Below, one piece after another: positions 26,554 through 35,693 of a stretch of DNA of 52,867 nt. Below the pieces are notes generated by a model. That model was not told the origin of the DNA and did no database searches. It saw only the letters and a list, made by a program, of their open reading frames with translations. Both the position numbers and the translations under genes were made by a program. The stretch is from Armatimonadetes bacterium UBA1398 (GTDB lineage: Bacteria > Armatimonadota > Zipacnadia > UBA1398): the NCBI GenBank assembly GCA_002305165.1, contig DBQI01000038.1, forward strand, positions 1 through 52,867, given 5' to 3'. How positions within the stretch are numbered: position 1 is the stretch's first letter; the number at the start of each line of letters is the position of its first letter.

Positions 26554-26599
26554 TCTCTCCTTTTGGATCATTGGGTCGGCGAGCGCGGACGGTCACCGC

Positions 26600-29176
26600 C
26601 TACTCACCCCGGACGCTGAGCCTCAGACTGTCCACCCCGAACCAAGGCGGCCCTCCCAGTGGGCCCGCTTCCGACACGTTGCGCAGCTCGATGGAGTTGT
26701 CGCCGGCGCGCAGGACTGAGCCAGGAACGATGAACCGGGCGGGCGTCAGCTCGCGCTCCCCGAAGGGCGCGGGTCCTTCATGCACGACCTCCCCGTTCAC
26801 CCGGAGCTCCAGAGGAACTGCGCCCCCACTCTCCGCAGGGTACGCGAGACCGCTCGTCTCCACCAGGAGGCGTGCGGGCGGCGGCCCCTCCATCCGGAAC
26901 CACCCCAGCAGACGGTCCGCGGGGAAGTGCGGGGACGCGTAGGCGTAGTTCCCTCTCAGGGACACCTGCCGACGCTCGGGGAAGATGCGGAGGCCGTGCC
27001 CGTAGAGGGGTCCCCCTCCGCCTGCCATTGCGTCCCCCCAGAGAGTGACGCCTTGCGCCCCCAGTATGGGCACATCGCCGGGAGCGGGTCTCACGAGGTC
27101 CAGCTTCCACTGTAGGGCGACGAGCCCGCGCGCTACGCCCGCTGCTTCGAGGGCGTTAGTGGCGCTGGCGTGGCTCGAGCTGAAGCTCGCCGAGGTCGTA
27201 TCGGCGCGCAGAGACTCGGCCAGGCCAAGGGCCTCCTGGCATGCGGCGCGCGCCTCGTCCGGGCGGTCGCCGTCGATCGCCGCATAGGCTCGGGCCATAG
27301 CATCGTAGAGCTGCAGGGTACGGCGGCCGTACAGGAAGGCCGCGGCATCCTCAGCGATGCGGTCCCGGATCCGGTCGGCGAGGGGCTGGGTTTGGACGCT
27401 GTCGAGGATGGCTTGACACCGGTCAGCCGCCGCAAGCATCGCTCGCAGCGACGGGCCACCACCTGGGAGGCGCTCGTCGTACTGGAGGTGTGGATCGCTG
27501 AAGAGGGGCCGGGCCCCTGAATCCAGCCTCGGCGCTAGCTCGTACTTCAGGGGGGTGACGTTCTCGAGCATCGTCTGTAAGGAGCCGTAGAACCGCGCCA
27601 TGGCGGGCGCGGCGAGGCCGTAGCGGGCGGCGAGGTAGTCCTCGAAGATGCCCTCGGGATCCGCGTCGTGGTTCCAGAGTTGCCGGGCGAGCTGGTAGTT
27701 CGTCAGCGCCCTCGTTCCCCAGTCCTCAGTCGTCACGTGCATGTAGTGGAACAGGCGCGCGCTCAGGCCGTAGTAGTGGGGCACATCCGTGTCCATCGTC
27801 CCCCGGAAGACCACCGGCAGGCACTTCGTCCGGGAGACGTTGTAGTACTCCCCGATGCAGAGTTGGCCGCGGTAGTGGCGCTCCGGCGCCGCGGCCCAGC
27901 CATCCAGGTGCTCGGAGTAGCGGCGATTCGTCTCGCAGATGGACGCGTCCAGTGGGTGCACATAGCACCGCTGGATGGGGAAGTACGTGGCGATGCACAC
28001 GTCGTAGTCGAAGTCGTCGGGCAGCGGCCTCGTGGGTGGCTCGATGACATCGGCGTAAGCCAGGAAGAGCAGAGCGATGGGCCGGTTGATGCGGCCCTGT
28101 ACCCGTGCTTCCGCGATTCCCTCGGCCATCGCGTGCACGACCCGCAGGTTGCGGTCCGTCCAGGAGCCCTGCGCCTGACAGGCTTCACACTCGCACCACG
28201 CGCCCCAGTCGAGCATCCATGCGTTGAGCACATCGGCGTCGCGCCACTGCCCCTCGGCGAGGTCGTTCACCAGACCGCGGACAAGCTCGGCCGTGGCGTC
28301 CTGGTTCGACGTGCAGTAGTTGGCGCCGAAGTCGCCCCGGATGTCGGGCTTCCGCACACCGTCGATCAGGGCGTACCACTCGGGGTGCGCCTCGGCGTAG
28401 CTCAGCACTCCGTCGCCGTTCGCGTCCCCCGCCGACTCGCTCGAGGGCGTGTACGGGTCATCAGCCGCGTCGTATGGGTAGGGATCGGCCGGGTTGATGT
28501 AGAGCGACTGCAGCACATGGCCGCCCGCCTCCATGCGGATGCCCAGCTTGCGCATGAGCGCATGCCCCGACTGCTCAACGCACCAGTGGTTCATGCGGTT
28601 GCGCGCCATCCAGAGCAGGAACTCCTCGTCCCCGCGATCCTCCCAAGCATGGAAGCCGCGGAGGGTGAAGTCCGGGGTCTCCTGGGCGGTGATGATGGGA
28701 AGACGCCCCTCTGGCAGGAGTGGTATCTCCTCTCCGAGCGGGCCAGGGGCGAGCCACCGCGCTCCCAGTCGATGAAGCAAGTCGTACGCTCCGTAGAGCG
28801 TGCCAACGCGATCGGCCCCCTCGATGAGCACGGTGCGGCCACCATCGGACTCCTGCGTGTCGATCCGGTAGCTCTCCGACGGTCCCTCGCCGCTGACACG
28901 GAGGAGGATCCGGTCGCCCTCCGAGGGGGCCTGCGCTGGCGCGAGAACCTGGAAGTTACCGCCGTCGCCTGTCATCATCCGGAGCACGCGCTGCAGCTCC
29001 ATGGCCGCAAAGCAGAGGGTGCAGGCATCATCGTCTCGCTGGTCGGCATCGAGCCAGTCAACGAACTCCTCTGCCGCGGCCGCCTCCTGTGCTGACCGGA
29101 AGGGACCGGGGTCCACGATGATTGCGGTCGGAGTGGCGGCGAAGAGAAGCGCGGAGGACAACAGGGCTAATGGCAT
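26600..29176 (-). CDS. exported DUF4838 / alpha-glucuronidase-like glycoside hydrolase
   Basis: 858 residues from ATG 29176, with AGGAGGT seven bases upstream; the frame is open further but without a start site. Signal peptide LALLSSALLFAATPTA. Residues ~30-150 match the GH67/GH20-type N-terminal domain (TVLIEGADRVGTLYGAYDLL, HRLGARWLAPG). The DUF4838 barrel follows: NRMNHWCVEQSG, GGHVLQSL, LDWGAWCECEACQAQGSW, and NVSRTKCLPVVFRGTM. An EF-hand-like loop DANGDGVLSYAE (residues 251-262) is inserted. The last ~170 residues are a beta-sandwich, perhaps carbohydrate-binding. The family is expected to act on polysaccharides; substrate not proven. Confidence 0.8.
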   Translation of the reverse strand: MPLALLSSALLFAATPTAIIVDPGPFRSAQEAAAAEEFVDWLDADQRDDDACTLCFAAMELQRVLRMMTGDGGNFQVLAPAQAPSEGDRILLRVSGEGPSESYRIDTQESDGGRTVLIEGADRVGTLYGAYDLLHRLGARWLAPGPLGEEIPLLPEGRLPIITAQETPDFTLRGFHAWEDRGDEEFLLWMARNRMNHWCVEQSGHALMRKLGIRMEAGGHVLQSLYINPADPYPYDAADDPYTPSSESAGDANGDGVLSYAEAHPEWYALIDGVRKPDIRGDFGANYCTSNQDATAELVRGLVNDLAEGQWRDADVLNAWMLDWGAWCECEACQAQGSWTDRNLRVVHAMAEGIAEARVQGRINRPIALLFLAYADVIEPPTRPLPDDFDYDVCIATYFPIQRCYVHPLDASICETNRRYSEHLDGWAAAPERHYRGQLCIGEYYNVSRTKCLPVVFRGTMDTDVPHYYGLSARLFHYMHVTTEDWGTRALTNYQLARQLWNHDADPEGIFEDYLAARYGLAAPAMARFYGSLQTMLENVTPLKYELAPRLDSGARPLFSDPHLQYDERLPGGGPSLRAMLAAADRCQAILDSVQTQPLADRIRDRIAEDAAAFLYGRRTLQLYDAMARAYAAIDGDRPDEARAACQEALGLAESLRADTTSASFSSSHASATNALEAAGVARGLVALQWKLDLVRPAPGDVPILGAQGVTLWGDAMAGGGGPLYGHGLRIFPERRQVSLRGNYAYASPHFPADRLLGWFRMEGPPPARLLVETSGLAYPAESGGAVPLELRVNGEVVHEGPAPFGERELTPARFIVPGSVLRAGDNSIELRNVSEAGPLGGPPWFGVDSLRLSVRGE

Positions 29177-29267
29177 CGAACCTACCTCCTGGGGGCTCGA
29201 GTTCGGGCCGGGTTGGCGCGCCTCCTGCGGCACACCGGCCGTCCCGCCTCCCCGAAGGGCTGATCCC

Positions 29268-29714
29268 GTGACGCTGAGCATCGCTGCATTGACGACCCTG
29301 GCCACCCTCGTAAGCGGTCCTCCGAGCGGTTTCTACGTGGGGATCGAACTGCCGAACCATGTCCCCATCAGCCCCGCGGTCGAGGCCGCTTGGCGGACAT
29401 GGGCATCGACTATGTCAGCTTCTACGTCACCACCGTGCTCTGGGCCCAGGACCCGCCCGCCGAGAGCTCCCTTGGCGCGAGAGAGGGGCTTAGCGGACGC
29501 TTCGTACGGGGTAACAAGGATAGAGGCGGGGGCGGGCAAATGGATTCTCACGGATGACTTCGGCTTTGGGCGAGTGTACCAGGAGATCTGGCCCTGGGTC
29601 GGTCATCCCGATGAGATTCGCTACCGGTTCGGCAAAGAAGAGACGGTGTTGCGTCGCGGTCAGGGGAACGCGGTGAGCGTGGAGCGGTACACCAACGGAG
29701 TGCCCGTCCGCTAG
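29268..29714 (+). pseudogene. frameshifted remnant of an exported protein
   Basis: From GTG 29268 the frame encodes a signal-like start (LSIAALTTLATLVSG) then FYVGIELPNHVPISPAVEAA. At about 29390 the sensible reading moves to another frame: LADMGIDYVSFYVTTVLWAQD. Around 29470-29490 it returns to the first frame: GLADASYGVTRIEAGAGKWI, DDFGFGRVYQEIWPWVGHPD, ending at 29714. One base seems missing at 29388-29391. The start resembles the first strands of a TIM-barrel protein and most of the barrel is absent, so an internal deletion is also likely. Sequencing error is an alternative for the shifts. Confidence 0.45.
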
Positions 29715-29777
29715 AGGGCTCCGGCCGTGGTTCCACCATAGGTTGCGGCGGCATCATCGGATGAATGGGGAAACGCT

Positions 29778-30143
29778 ATGAGGAAAGCTCTACTGTGTGC
29801 AGCGGGTCTGGCAGTTGTAGCCTTGGCATTTGCCCCCTTGGGTTGCTCTTCGGCAGTGACCGGAACCCAGTTCCAGGTGACGCCGGCGTCACTCAACTTC
29901 GGCGAGGTCATCCCCAGTGAGCGGCTGGAGATCAGCTTCTTTGCCGGCGTCGAGGATCAGAGGTGGGACATCACGGGAGCCCCTGCCTGGCTTCGGGTCT
30001 CGCCCTCATCCGGCACCGGCAACGCGACGGTGACCGTCGAGCCCATCCGGCAGAACCTGCACCCGGACACCTACAGCACCAGCTTGCAGATCCAGGGCTC
30101 CGCCGACCTTGTGAACATCCCGGTCACCATGAAGGTCCAGTGA
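29778..30143 (+). CDS. small lipoprotein with a BACON domain
   Basis: 121 residues. Signal peptide LLCAAGLAVVALAFAPLGC with lipobox. The mature part is one BACON-type immunoglobulin-like domain: FQVTPASLNFGEVIPSE, WDITGAPAWLRVSPSSGTGN and VTVEPIRQNLHPDTY. BACON domains are common on glycan-degrading and surface proteins and are thought to aid carbohydrate or mucin binding. It is a free-standing domain here, between two putative glycoside hydrolases. GGGGAA lies just upstream of the ATG. Confidence 0.75.
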   Translation: MRKALLCAAGLAVVALAFAPLGCSSAVTGTQFQVTPASLNFGEVIPSERLEISFFAGVEDQRWDITGAPAWLRVSPSSGTGNATVTVEPIRQNLHPDTYSTSLQIQGSADLVNIPVTMKVQ

Positions 30144-30149
30144 CGGCTC

Positions 30150-30178
30150 GGGCCGCGCGTCAGCGTGGCGTGCGGCCC
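30150..30178 (+). terminator. probable terminator of the BACON lipoprotein gene
   Basis: A 10-bp stem with one G-T pair (GGGCCGCGCG / CGTGCGGCCC) starts seven bases after the stop codon and is followed by TCCGTTGTTGG. It may also serve the convergent 1112-residue gene that ends at 30219. Confidence 0.5.
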
Positions 30179-30218
30179 TCCGTTGTTGGTCTCTAGGGCC
30201 TGCGGGCGGCGCCCACTC

Positions 30219-33200
30219 CTACCCTTCAGGCGTGAGCCGGTATGAGCAGACACCTTCAGCGCCCAGGGGCACCTGGACCAACCCGTCCGCCGCTGCCGCC
30301 TCAGTTCTGGTGACGACGTTCCCGTCGGCGTCCAGCCCCTCAACCGCGAACGTGTCACCCGCCAGCCCGAGGTCGTCCGGCCGGATCGCCAGGGAGAAGG
30401 CTACCTCCTGGGGCAGAGGGTAGATCCGCACCGAGCCCTCTTCGAGGGCGAGGCGCGCGGCGCCGCTCGTTACGACGGGGCCGAAGTCGATAGGTCTTCG
30501 CTCCGTGTTGAGGCGCTCGGTGTAGCGAGCGAAGGGGTCGGGCCAGTCCGCTGGCGCGCCCTCGCGCGTGAGCGTCACGGTCCCATCCTCCGCCACCTCG
30601 AGGGCGCCGACGAGGTAGCGGGTGTTGCCGAGAGTAGGGCCGCGCAGAACCTGGCGAGCCCCGCCCAAAAGGATGCCCACGGTGATGTCGTACTGCCCCG
30701 GCGGGAGACCTTCCGGCACCGCGATGAGGTGCGGGCCGTCCAGGTGCTCGCCGGGCTCCCATGTCGCCAAGTCGGGCGACAACGCGTGGTCGTTCTGAAA
30801 GGCGATCCCCTCCGGATGCTCGCCCTCGCTGTTGACGAAATGAACGAAGCAGCCGGCCCCCTGGGCGTGCCTCGGCAACGCGTCGACTACATTCCACTTA
30901 TAGGTGATCTCGAACTCCCGAGGGGCTGTCGCGCGCAATTCCGGCGCCAAGGGCTCGATGGGCAGGTCCATCGTCGTTCCGCTGTAGGCATATCCCCGCG
31001 CGTCGACCACGATGGAGGCGTTATCCCACACGAAGTCCACGACCTGGCCATCCACTTCCGCCGTGTAGGCCTCCCGAAGCCCCGCGCCCGTCGCCAGGAA
31101 GCCGTAGGGTGGAAGGGTGTGACCGTCTATGCTCAAGGCGGTGTCGCCCTGGTTCACGACCAGCACCAGGCCGTTGTCATAGGTGATCCGGCACACCCAG
31201 GTGGAGCCGACCGCCAGAGCGGTGGAGCCGTCCACCCACTGGTCCGCCACGAGGTACTCGGTGTCCACCACGTGAGCGGGGACGTACCGCTCCTGGATCG
31301 GTTTCATCATCCACGCCTGTTTCACGGAGAGCAGCGGCGTGGTGATCCACGCAGTGTCGATGAAGCCCGCGTGCCCGTAGAGGAGCTCCTGGGTGCGGTA
31401 CTTGTCGGACAGCTCGAGGCAGAGACGGCTGAGGCTGCCAGCCCCATAGCCTTGCTCGATCCATCGCGCGATGTAGCCCATCCCGTGATTCGCGACGAGC
31501 GGATGGATCTTGAGCAGATCGAACTCGGGGAAGGGCACGTGGTGCTCGCCACGATCGATCTGGGCCTCGGCGCCATCCATTCGCCCCGACCAGTACCAAT
31601 GGTTGTTCCCCTCACCCAGGACGGGCCCCTGATGGACCTCGCGGAACATCTCCCACAACTCTGTGTGGGCTTCCCAGACGGGTTCAAACCGTCCGGCGAT
31701 CTCCTCCCCTGCCGTGAAGTCCACATGGAACCACGGCGGCACGGCGCAGTGAACGTCGATAAAGGAGCATGTCGTGTCATACCGCTCATGCACCGCGGGC
31801 GTGAAGCGGCGAGCTGTCGGAATGATGCCATCGGCCCGGTACCCGAAGCTCTGGATCTGTGTCCCCTCGTTGAACCAGGCCCTCACGAGGCTGCCGTCGG
31901 GGTGGCGAGCCACAAGGCCCTCGTCCCAACTGGGCGCATCGGGGTAGATGTCCACGTAGTTCTCGTGAACGCCGAACCGGTACCCCGCGGCGCGCGCCGC
32001 CGCCGACAGCGCTACCATGCCGCTGTCGCCCCCCATGGACTCGTTAGCGGGCAGGACGTCGGGCAGCCTGGCGTCGTAACCCCCGTTCTGCCAAGCGTGG
32101 ATCTGAACGAGGAGATCCTCCACCCCGTGGGCGCGCCACGTCTCCACGGCACGCTGGGTGCTCGCGAAGTTGCCGAGCCAGTCGTCGACGATGACGCGGT
32201 GCGACAGGTCCTCGATCCAGGGGGAGGGGGCGCTCGGGACGCTCGGCAGGATCTCCGGCAGGTAGGGCGAGACGGTCACGATCGAGGTCTCGCGCAGGGG
32301 GATCCGCGAACCGTCCGAGAGGGCCTCGTACCGCGCCTCCACGGCTGTGTGCGCGCTCGCCGCCGAGTCCGTCCAGTCTAGGATGCTGCCTACATAGACG
32401 CTTAGGTCGGGCAGGTACCACTGCTGGCCGCCGGTGAGGTAGGGCAGGCTGACCTGACGTCGCCAGTCCGTGGCATGGGGCCCGAGCCCCACCAGACGGT
32501 GGATGCCTCCCTCGGCGCACTCCACCGACGCAACCAGCGACTTGCCCTCGATCTGGTAGCGGATCACGGCATCGACTGCGTCCTCGGCGCCGACGAGCCG
32601 GCCTCGGGCGACGATAGCCTCCTCCTCCTGCGCCACACTGTCGCCCTCCCACTCCGCGGCCGTGCCATCGGGCCAGAGCAGCATCAAGCTGCCCAGATCG
32701 ACGCGGTCACCATCGGGCAGCTCCGCGACGATCTCCGTGGGAGCGCCGTCGGCTCCCAGCACATAGGCCATGTCGAGGTCGGAGCCCTCATACCGGAGCC
32801 GCCACTCGGGCCCCGGCCCGTCGATAGAGTTCGCATACCTGGCGGCCACGGTAGGCAGCACCGAGGCGCCGTCGCCAGGGCCCACATCCTCCAGTGCGGG
32901 GCGCCCAGCCTGCCACCGCTCTCGCGCAGCCTGCACTTGGGCCAGCCTCTCGGCCTCCGAGAGAGCCTCAGGCTCCGCGCCGATCACGATTCGCGGCTCG
33001 GCGAACAGAGAGTAATCCCAGCTCGAGTTCCGCGCCGGCCCCGGGTGGGTCGATAGCACCAGGTCGATGGTCTGGCCGGCGAACTTCGACAGGTCGAACT
33101 CGGCTTGCGTCAGCTCTTGGGCATCCGTGTGCTCATCCAGGAGCGTCTCTGCCGCGCCATCGTCACCTTGTACTGTTGCGCCAAAGGTGACACCATCGCT

Positions 33201-33557
33201 ATCCTCAGTGCGGGTGGGATCCATGCCGTAACCGAGTCTCAGGAGCACGGGGCGCTCCCGCGGCACGACGAGTCTGTAGCGCAGCCGGACCGACCCGGTT
33301 CCGCTTATCCAGGGGCAGTGGAGGAGGAGAGTCCGCATACCCTCTACGGGCGGCGATGGGGCGCACGAGATGCCGACCCCGGGCTCGAAATGGCCCGTCC
33401 ATCCCGTAGGCATGGTGACCCAGTCGCCATCGCCGATCTGGTAGCTCACCTCGTAGTGGCCTATGTCGAGGAGCGCGTTCGATCCGACGGAGAGCTCCAC
33501 GGGCGCCAGTCCGCCGGGCGCTTGGGCGATGATCAGAGGGAGAATCATGGGCAGCAT
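30219..33557 (-). CDS. large exported putative glycoside hydrolase (DUF5696/GH101-like barrel)
   Basis: 1112 residues from ATG 33557, with GAGGAGGT nine bases upstream. Short signal peptide LPMILPLIIAQA. Residues ~15-420 are beta-rich, including a supersandwich-like region (YLTGGQQWYLPDLSVYVGSI starts it). Residues ~440-780 are a TIM barrel: WLGNFASTQRAVETWRAHGV, DLLVQIHAWQNGGYD, FGVHENYVDIYPDAP, TCSFIDVHCAVPPW (a candidate catalytic aspartate near residue 600) and GPVLGEGNNHWYW (a candidate acid near 650). The last ~330 residues are two beta-sandwiches. The arrangement recalls DUF5696 and GH101-like enzymes. I assign the superfamily, not the substrate. The gene shares its upstream region with the divergent secretion operon. 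Confidence 0.65.
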   Translation of the reverse strand: MLPMILPLIIAQAPGGLAPVELSVGSNALLDIGHYEVSYQIGDGDWVTMPTGWTGHFEPGVGISCAPSPPVEGMRTLLLHCPWISGTGSVRLRYRLVVPRERPVLLRLGYGMDPTRTEDSDGVTFGATVQGDDGAAETLLDEHTDAQELTQAEFDLSKFAGQTIDLVLSTHPGPARNSSWDYSLFAEPRIVIGAEPEALSEAERLAQVQAARERWQAGRPALEDVGPGDGASVLPTVAARYANSIDGPGPEWRLRYEGSDLDMAYVLGADGAPTEIVAELPDGDRVDLGSLMLLWPDGTAAEWEGDSVAQEEEAIVARGRLVGAEDAVDAVIRYQIEGKSLVASVECAEGGIHRLVGLGPHATDWRRQVSLPYLTGGQQWYLPDLSVYVGSILDWTDSAASAHTAVEARYEALSDGSRIPLRETSIVTVSPYLPEILPSVPSAPSPWIEDLSHRVIVDDWLGNFASTQRAVETWRAHGVEDLLVQIHAWQNGGYDARLPDVLPANESMGGDSGMVALSAAARAAGYRFGVHENYVDIYPDAPSWDEGLVARHPDGSLVRAWFNEGTQIQSFGYRADGIIPTARRFTPAVHERYDTTCSFIDVHCAVPPWFHVDFTAGEEIAGRFEPVWEAHTELWEMFREVHQGPVLGEGNNHWYWSGRMDGAEAQIDRGEHHVPFPEFDLLKIHPLVANHGMGYIARWIEQGYGAGSLSRLCLELSDKYRTQELLYGHAGFIDTAWITTPLLSVKQAWMMKPIQERYVPAHVVDTEYLVADQWVDGSTALAVGSTWVCRITYDNGLVLVVNQGDTALSIDGHTLPPYGFLATGAGLREAYTAEVDGQVVDFVWDNASIVVDARGYAYSGTTMDLPIEPLAPELRATAPREFEITYKWNVVDALPRHAQGAGCFVHFVNSEGEHPEGIAFQNDHALSPDLATWEPGEHLDGPHLIAVPEGLPPGQYDITVGILLGGARQVLRGPTLGNTRYLVGALEVAEDGTVTLTREGAPADWPDPFARYTERLNTERRPIDFGPVVTSGAARLALEEGSVRIYPLPQEVAFSLAIRPDDLGLAGDTFAVEGLDADGNVVTRTEAAAADGLVQVPLGAEGVCSYRLTPEG

Positions 33558-33938
33558 AGTGAGGACCTCCTCGGGGAGCTTGGCTGCAGGTGATTCCCGC
33601 CTTACCACGCGACTCCCTGCCTCGAAGAGGTCTGGTGGGCCGCCTGGGCGCACCTCCTCATGAGTGAAAGGTTTCAGGTGACTCGAGGGACCACTTACGG
33701 GGGAGACGCTCCCTCGATCTCGAGTACGGTAGCGGCTTGATGTTACGGGGCAGAGCGTGTGAACCGTGGCCCGCTTGGGGCGTCAAGACTTGGTCAGGGT
33801 CTAGGCGCCGCGGGTACGGCGTCAACGGTCGCCTCAACCTGTTCGTATGGTGACGGGTGTCTATTGCCGGCAGCCTGCAGCAACCTGTGAGTTTGCAGGT
33901 TCTCCAATGAGTGGTGCCCGGAAGAGGAGATTCGCTCG
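33558..33938. other. divergent intergenic region with small inverted repeats
   Basis: 381 bases between the putative glycoside hydrolase (minus) and gspE (plus). Visible: TGAAA-GG-TTTCA (33665-33676); an 8-bp inverted repeat TCGAGGGA/TCCCTCGA (33683-33690 and 33710-33717); and close to gspE overlapping inverted repeats CCTGCA/TGCAGG and AACCTG/CAGGTT (33874-33901), with an extra CAACCTGT at 33835. I could not pick a convincing promoter. The position implies that control of secretion and of one likely substrate could meet here. Confidence 0.45.
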
Positions 33939-35693
33939 ATGTACCATGGTGTCAGGCTACCAGAGGACGCCGAGGAACGGATCGTCGACAACCTCATCGC
34001 TTCGGGGATCGTGACCAGCGAGCAGGTGGAGAAGTGCCGGTCCGATGGCCGCGATGGCGTTCTCTCGAACCTGATTCAGGAGCGGTACTGCACCCTCGAT
34101 CAGGCGAGGCGCGTGAGCGGCGACGTGCTGGGTTCAGAGCCACTACGTGTGATCGACAGCGAATTGAGCGTCGAGCTGCTGCGCATGATCCCCGCCGAGC
34201 TTGCCTACCGGCATGGGCTGCTTCCCGTTGCGCGTGACGGCGAGACCATGGTCGTCGCCATGGCGGATCCCCTCGATCTGGACGCTATCGACGATGTGCG
34301 GGTCTTGACGGGCCTGGCTGTCGAGCCGCTGGCGGCCGAGCCCGACGACCTCAGGCGCGCTGTCGAGAGCTACTACATGCGCACGATCATGAGCGGCGAT
34401 GGCGAGGGTGAGGGCGTCGAGGTCATCGAGGAGACGGAGGAGGAGATCGGCGACCTGGCCCGCATGGCGCGCGAGGCCCTGGTCGTGAAGGCGGTCAACA
34501 TGATCATCCGCCAAGCCGTTCAGGCCCGCGCCTCCGATATCCACATCGAGCCCATGGAGAAGGACCTTCGGATCAGGTATCGCATCGACGGTGTGCTCGG
34601 CCTCGCGCCTCCGCCGCCCAAGCGGCTTCAGGCGGCCATCATCAGCCGCGTCAAGATCATGGCGAACCTCGACATCGCCGAGCGACGGTTGCCCCAGGAT
34701 GGACGCATACCTCTGCGGGTTGCCGGCAAGGACATCGACCTCCGCGTCTCAACGGTGCCCACCCTCTACGGCGAGTCCATCGTCATGCGTATCCTCGACA
34801 AGTCGTCGGTCATGTACGGCTTGGGCGAACTCGGCTTCCAGGCTGCGGACCTCGAACGGTTCGAGAGCCTCATCCGCCGGCCTCACGGAATCGTTCTCGC
34901 CACGGGTCCGACGGGCAGCGGCAAGACGACAACGCTCTACGCTGCCCTACAGGCGACCTTCTCCGATGAGCTCAAGGTCATCACCATCGAGGACCCGGTT
35001 GAGTACCAGCTCGATGGGGTCAACCAGATCGAAGTCAGGAGCCGGATCGGCCTCACCTTCGCTCGCGGCCTCCGCCACATCGTGCGTCAGGACCCCGATA
35101 CCATCATGGTGGGGGAGATCCGTGACGCCGAGACCGCCGACATCGCGGTCCACTCCGCCCTGACCGGCCACTTGGTCTTCTCCTCGCTGCACACGAACGA
35201 TGCCGCTGGCGCGGTCACGCGTCTGGTGGACCTGGACGTGGAGCCCTTCCTCGTTGTGTCGACCCTCAGTGGAGCGGTCGGGCAGCGGCTCGTGCGGACA
35301 ATCTGCAAGACCTGCAAGGAGGAGACCGAGATCGACTTCTCGGCCTATCGCTTCCTAGGCAACCTGCGGCCCTACTTCCCTAATGGACGGGCCTGGCGGG
35401 GCCACGGGTGCGATGAGTGCCGCGGCACGGGCTACCGTGGCCGAACGGGCCTGTACGAGGTCCTGGCTATGTCCGAGGAGATCGAGAAGCTGGTTCTGAG
35501 CTCCGGTTCCTCGTCGGAGGTTCGCCACGCAGCCCTCCGAGGCGGCATGTCCACCATGAAGCAGGACGGACTCAGCAAGGTCCAGCAGGGCATCACCACG
35601 CTGGACGAGGTCCAGCGCGCCGCTCGCGACGTGTATGCCGACCCTGGCATCGCGGAGGCTGCTCCTAGAGCGCCTGGGGCGGAGGTGGAGTAG
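33939..35693 (+). CDS. gspE: type II secretion / type IV pilus assembly ATPase
   Basis: 584 residues, ATG with GAAGAGGAG nine bases upstream. Residues ~1-150 are an MshEN-type N-terminal domain. The ATPase core has Walker A GPTGSGKTTTLYAAL (~322-330), the Asp box TIEDPVEYQ, Walker B TIMVGEIRDAETADIA (~387) and a tetracysteine zinc site (C455, C458, C491, C494: CKTC, CDEC). GspE powers pseudopilus growth from the cytoplasmic face of the inner membrane. First gene of a long operon; the next gene starts one base after its stop. Confidence 0.94.
   Translation: MYHGVRLPEDAEERIVDNLIASGIVTSEQVEKCRSDGRDGVLSNLIQERYCTLDQARRVSGDVLGSEPLRVIDSELSVELLRMIPAELAYRHGLLPVARDGETMVVAMADPLDLDAIDDVRVLTGLAVEPLAAEPDDLRRAVESYYMRTIMSGDGEGEGVEVIEETEEEIGDLARMAREALVVKAVNMIIRQAVQARASDIHIEPMEKDLRIRYRIDGVLGLAPPPPKRLQAAIISRVKIMANLDIAERRLPQDGRIPLRVAGKDIDLRVSTVPTLYGESIVMRILDKSSVMYGLGELGFQAADLERFESLIRRPHGIVLATGPTGSGKTTTLYAALQATFSDELKVITIEDPVEYQLDGVNQIEVRSRIGLTFARGLRHIVRQDPDTIMVGEIRDAETADIAVHSALTGHLVFSSLHTNDAAGAVTRLVDLDVEPFLVVSTLSGAVGQRLVRTICKTCKEETEIDFSAYRFLGNLRPYFPNGRAWRGHGCDECRGTGYRGRTGLYEVLAMSEEIEKLVLSSGSSSEVRHAALRGGMSTMKQDGLSKVQQGITTLDEVQRAARDVYADPGIAEAAPRAPGAEVE

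Larger units (their letters stand above)
26079..26599. other. non-coding intergenic region rich in inverted repeats
   Basis: About 520 bases with no believable reading frame on either strand. Base composition is more A/T- and C-rich on the plus strand than the flanks. It holds twin CTAGG palindromes, a CAGACAC direct repeat, two short hairpins and a perfect 32-base palindrome, each listed separately. It lies upstream of the ThuA-like gene and downstream of the DUF4838 gene, both on the minus strand. No tRNA or known RNA family was recognised. Confidence 0.6.

Noticed and set aside
26079..26599. Possible MITE or small mobile element in the palindrome-rich stretch
   Set aside because: No flanking target-site duplication or terminal inverted repeats bounding a single unit could be seen; kept as control region or RNA candidate.
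27668..29095. 475-codon plus-strand frame opposite the DUF4838 gene
   Set aside because: Same reasoning: shadow of a GC-rich gene with clear family motifs.
30729..32381. 550-codon plus-strand frame opposite the large hydrolase gene
   Set aside because: Opposite a convincing barrel sequence; no ribosome site or domain.
33558..33938. Possible c-di-GMP riboswitch ahead of gspE
   Set aside because: I looked for the conserved GEMM core and could not find it; only small inverted repeats are present.
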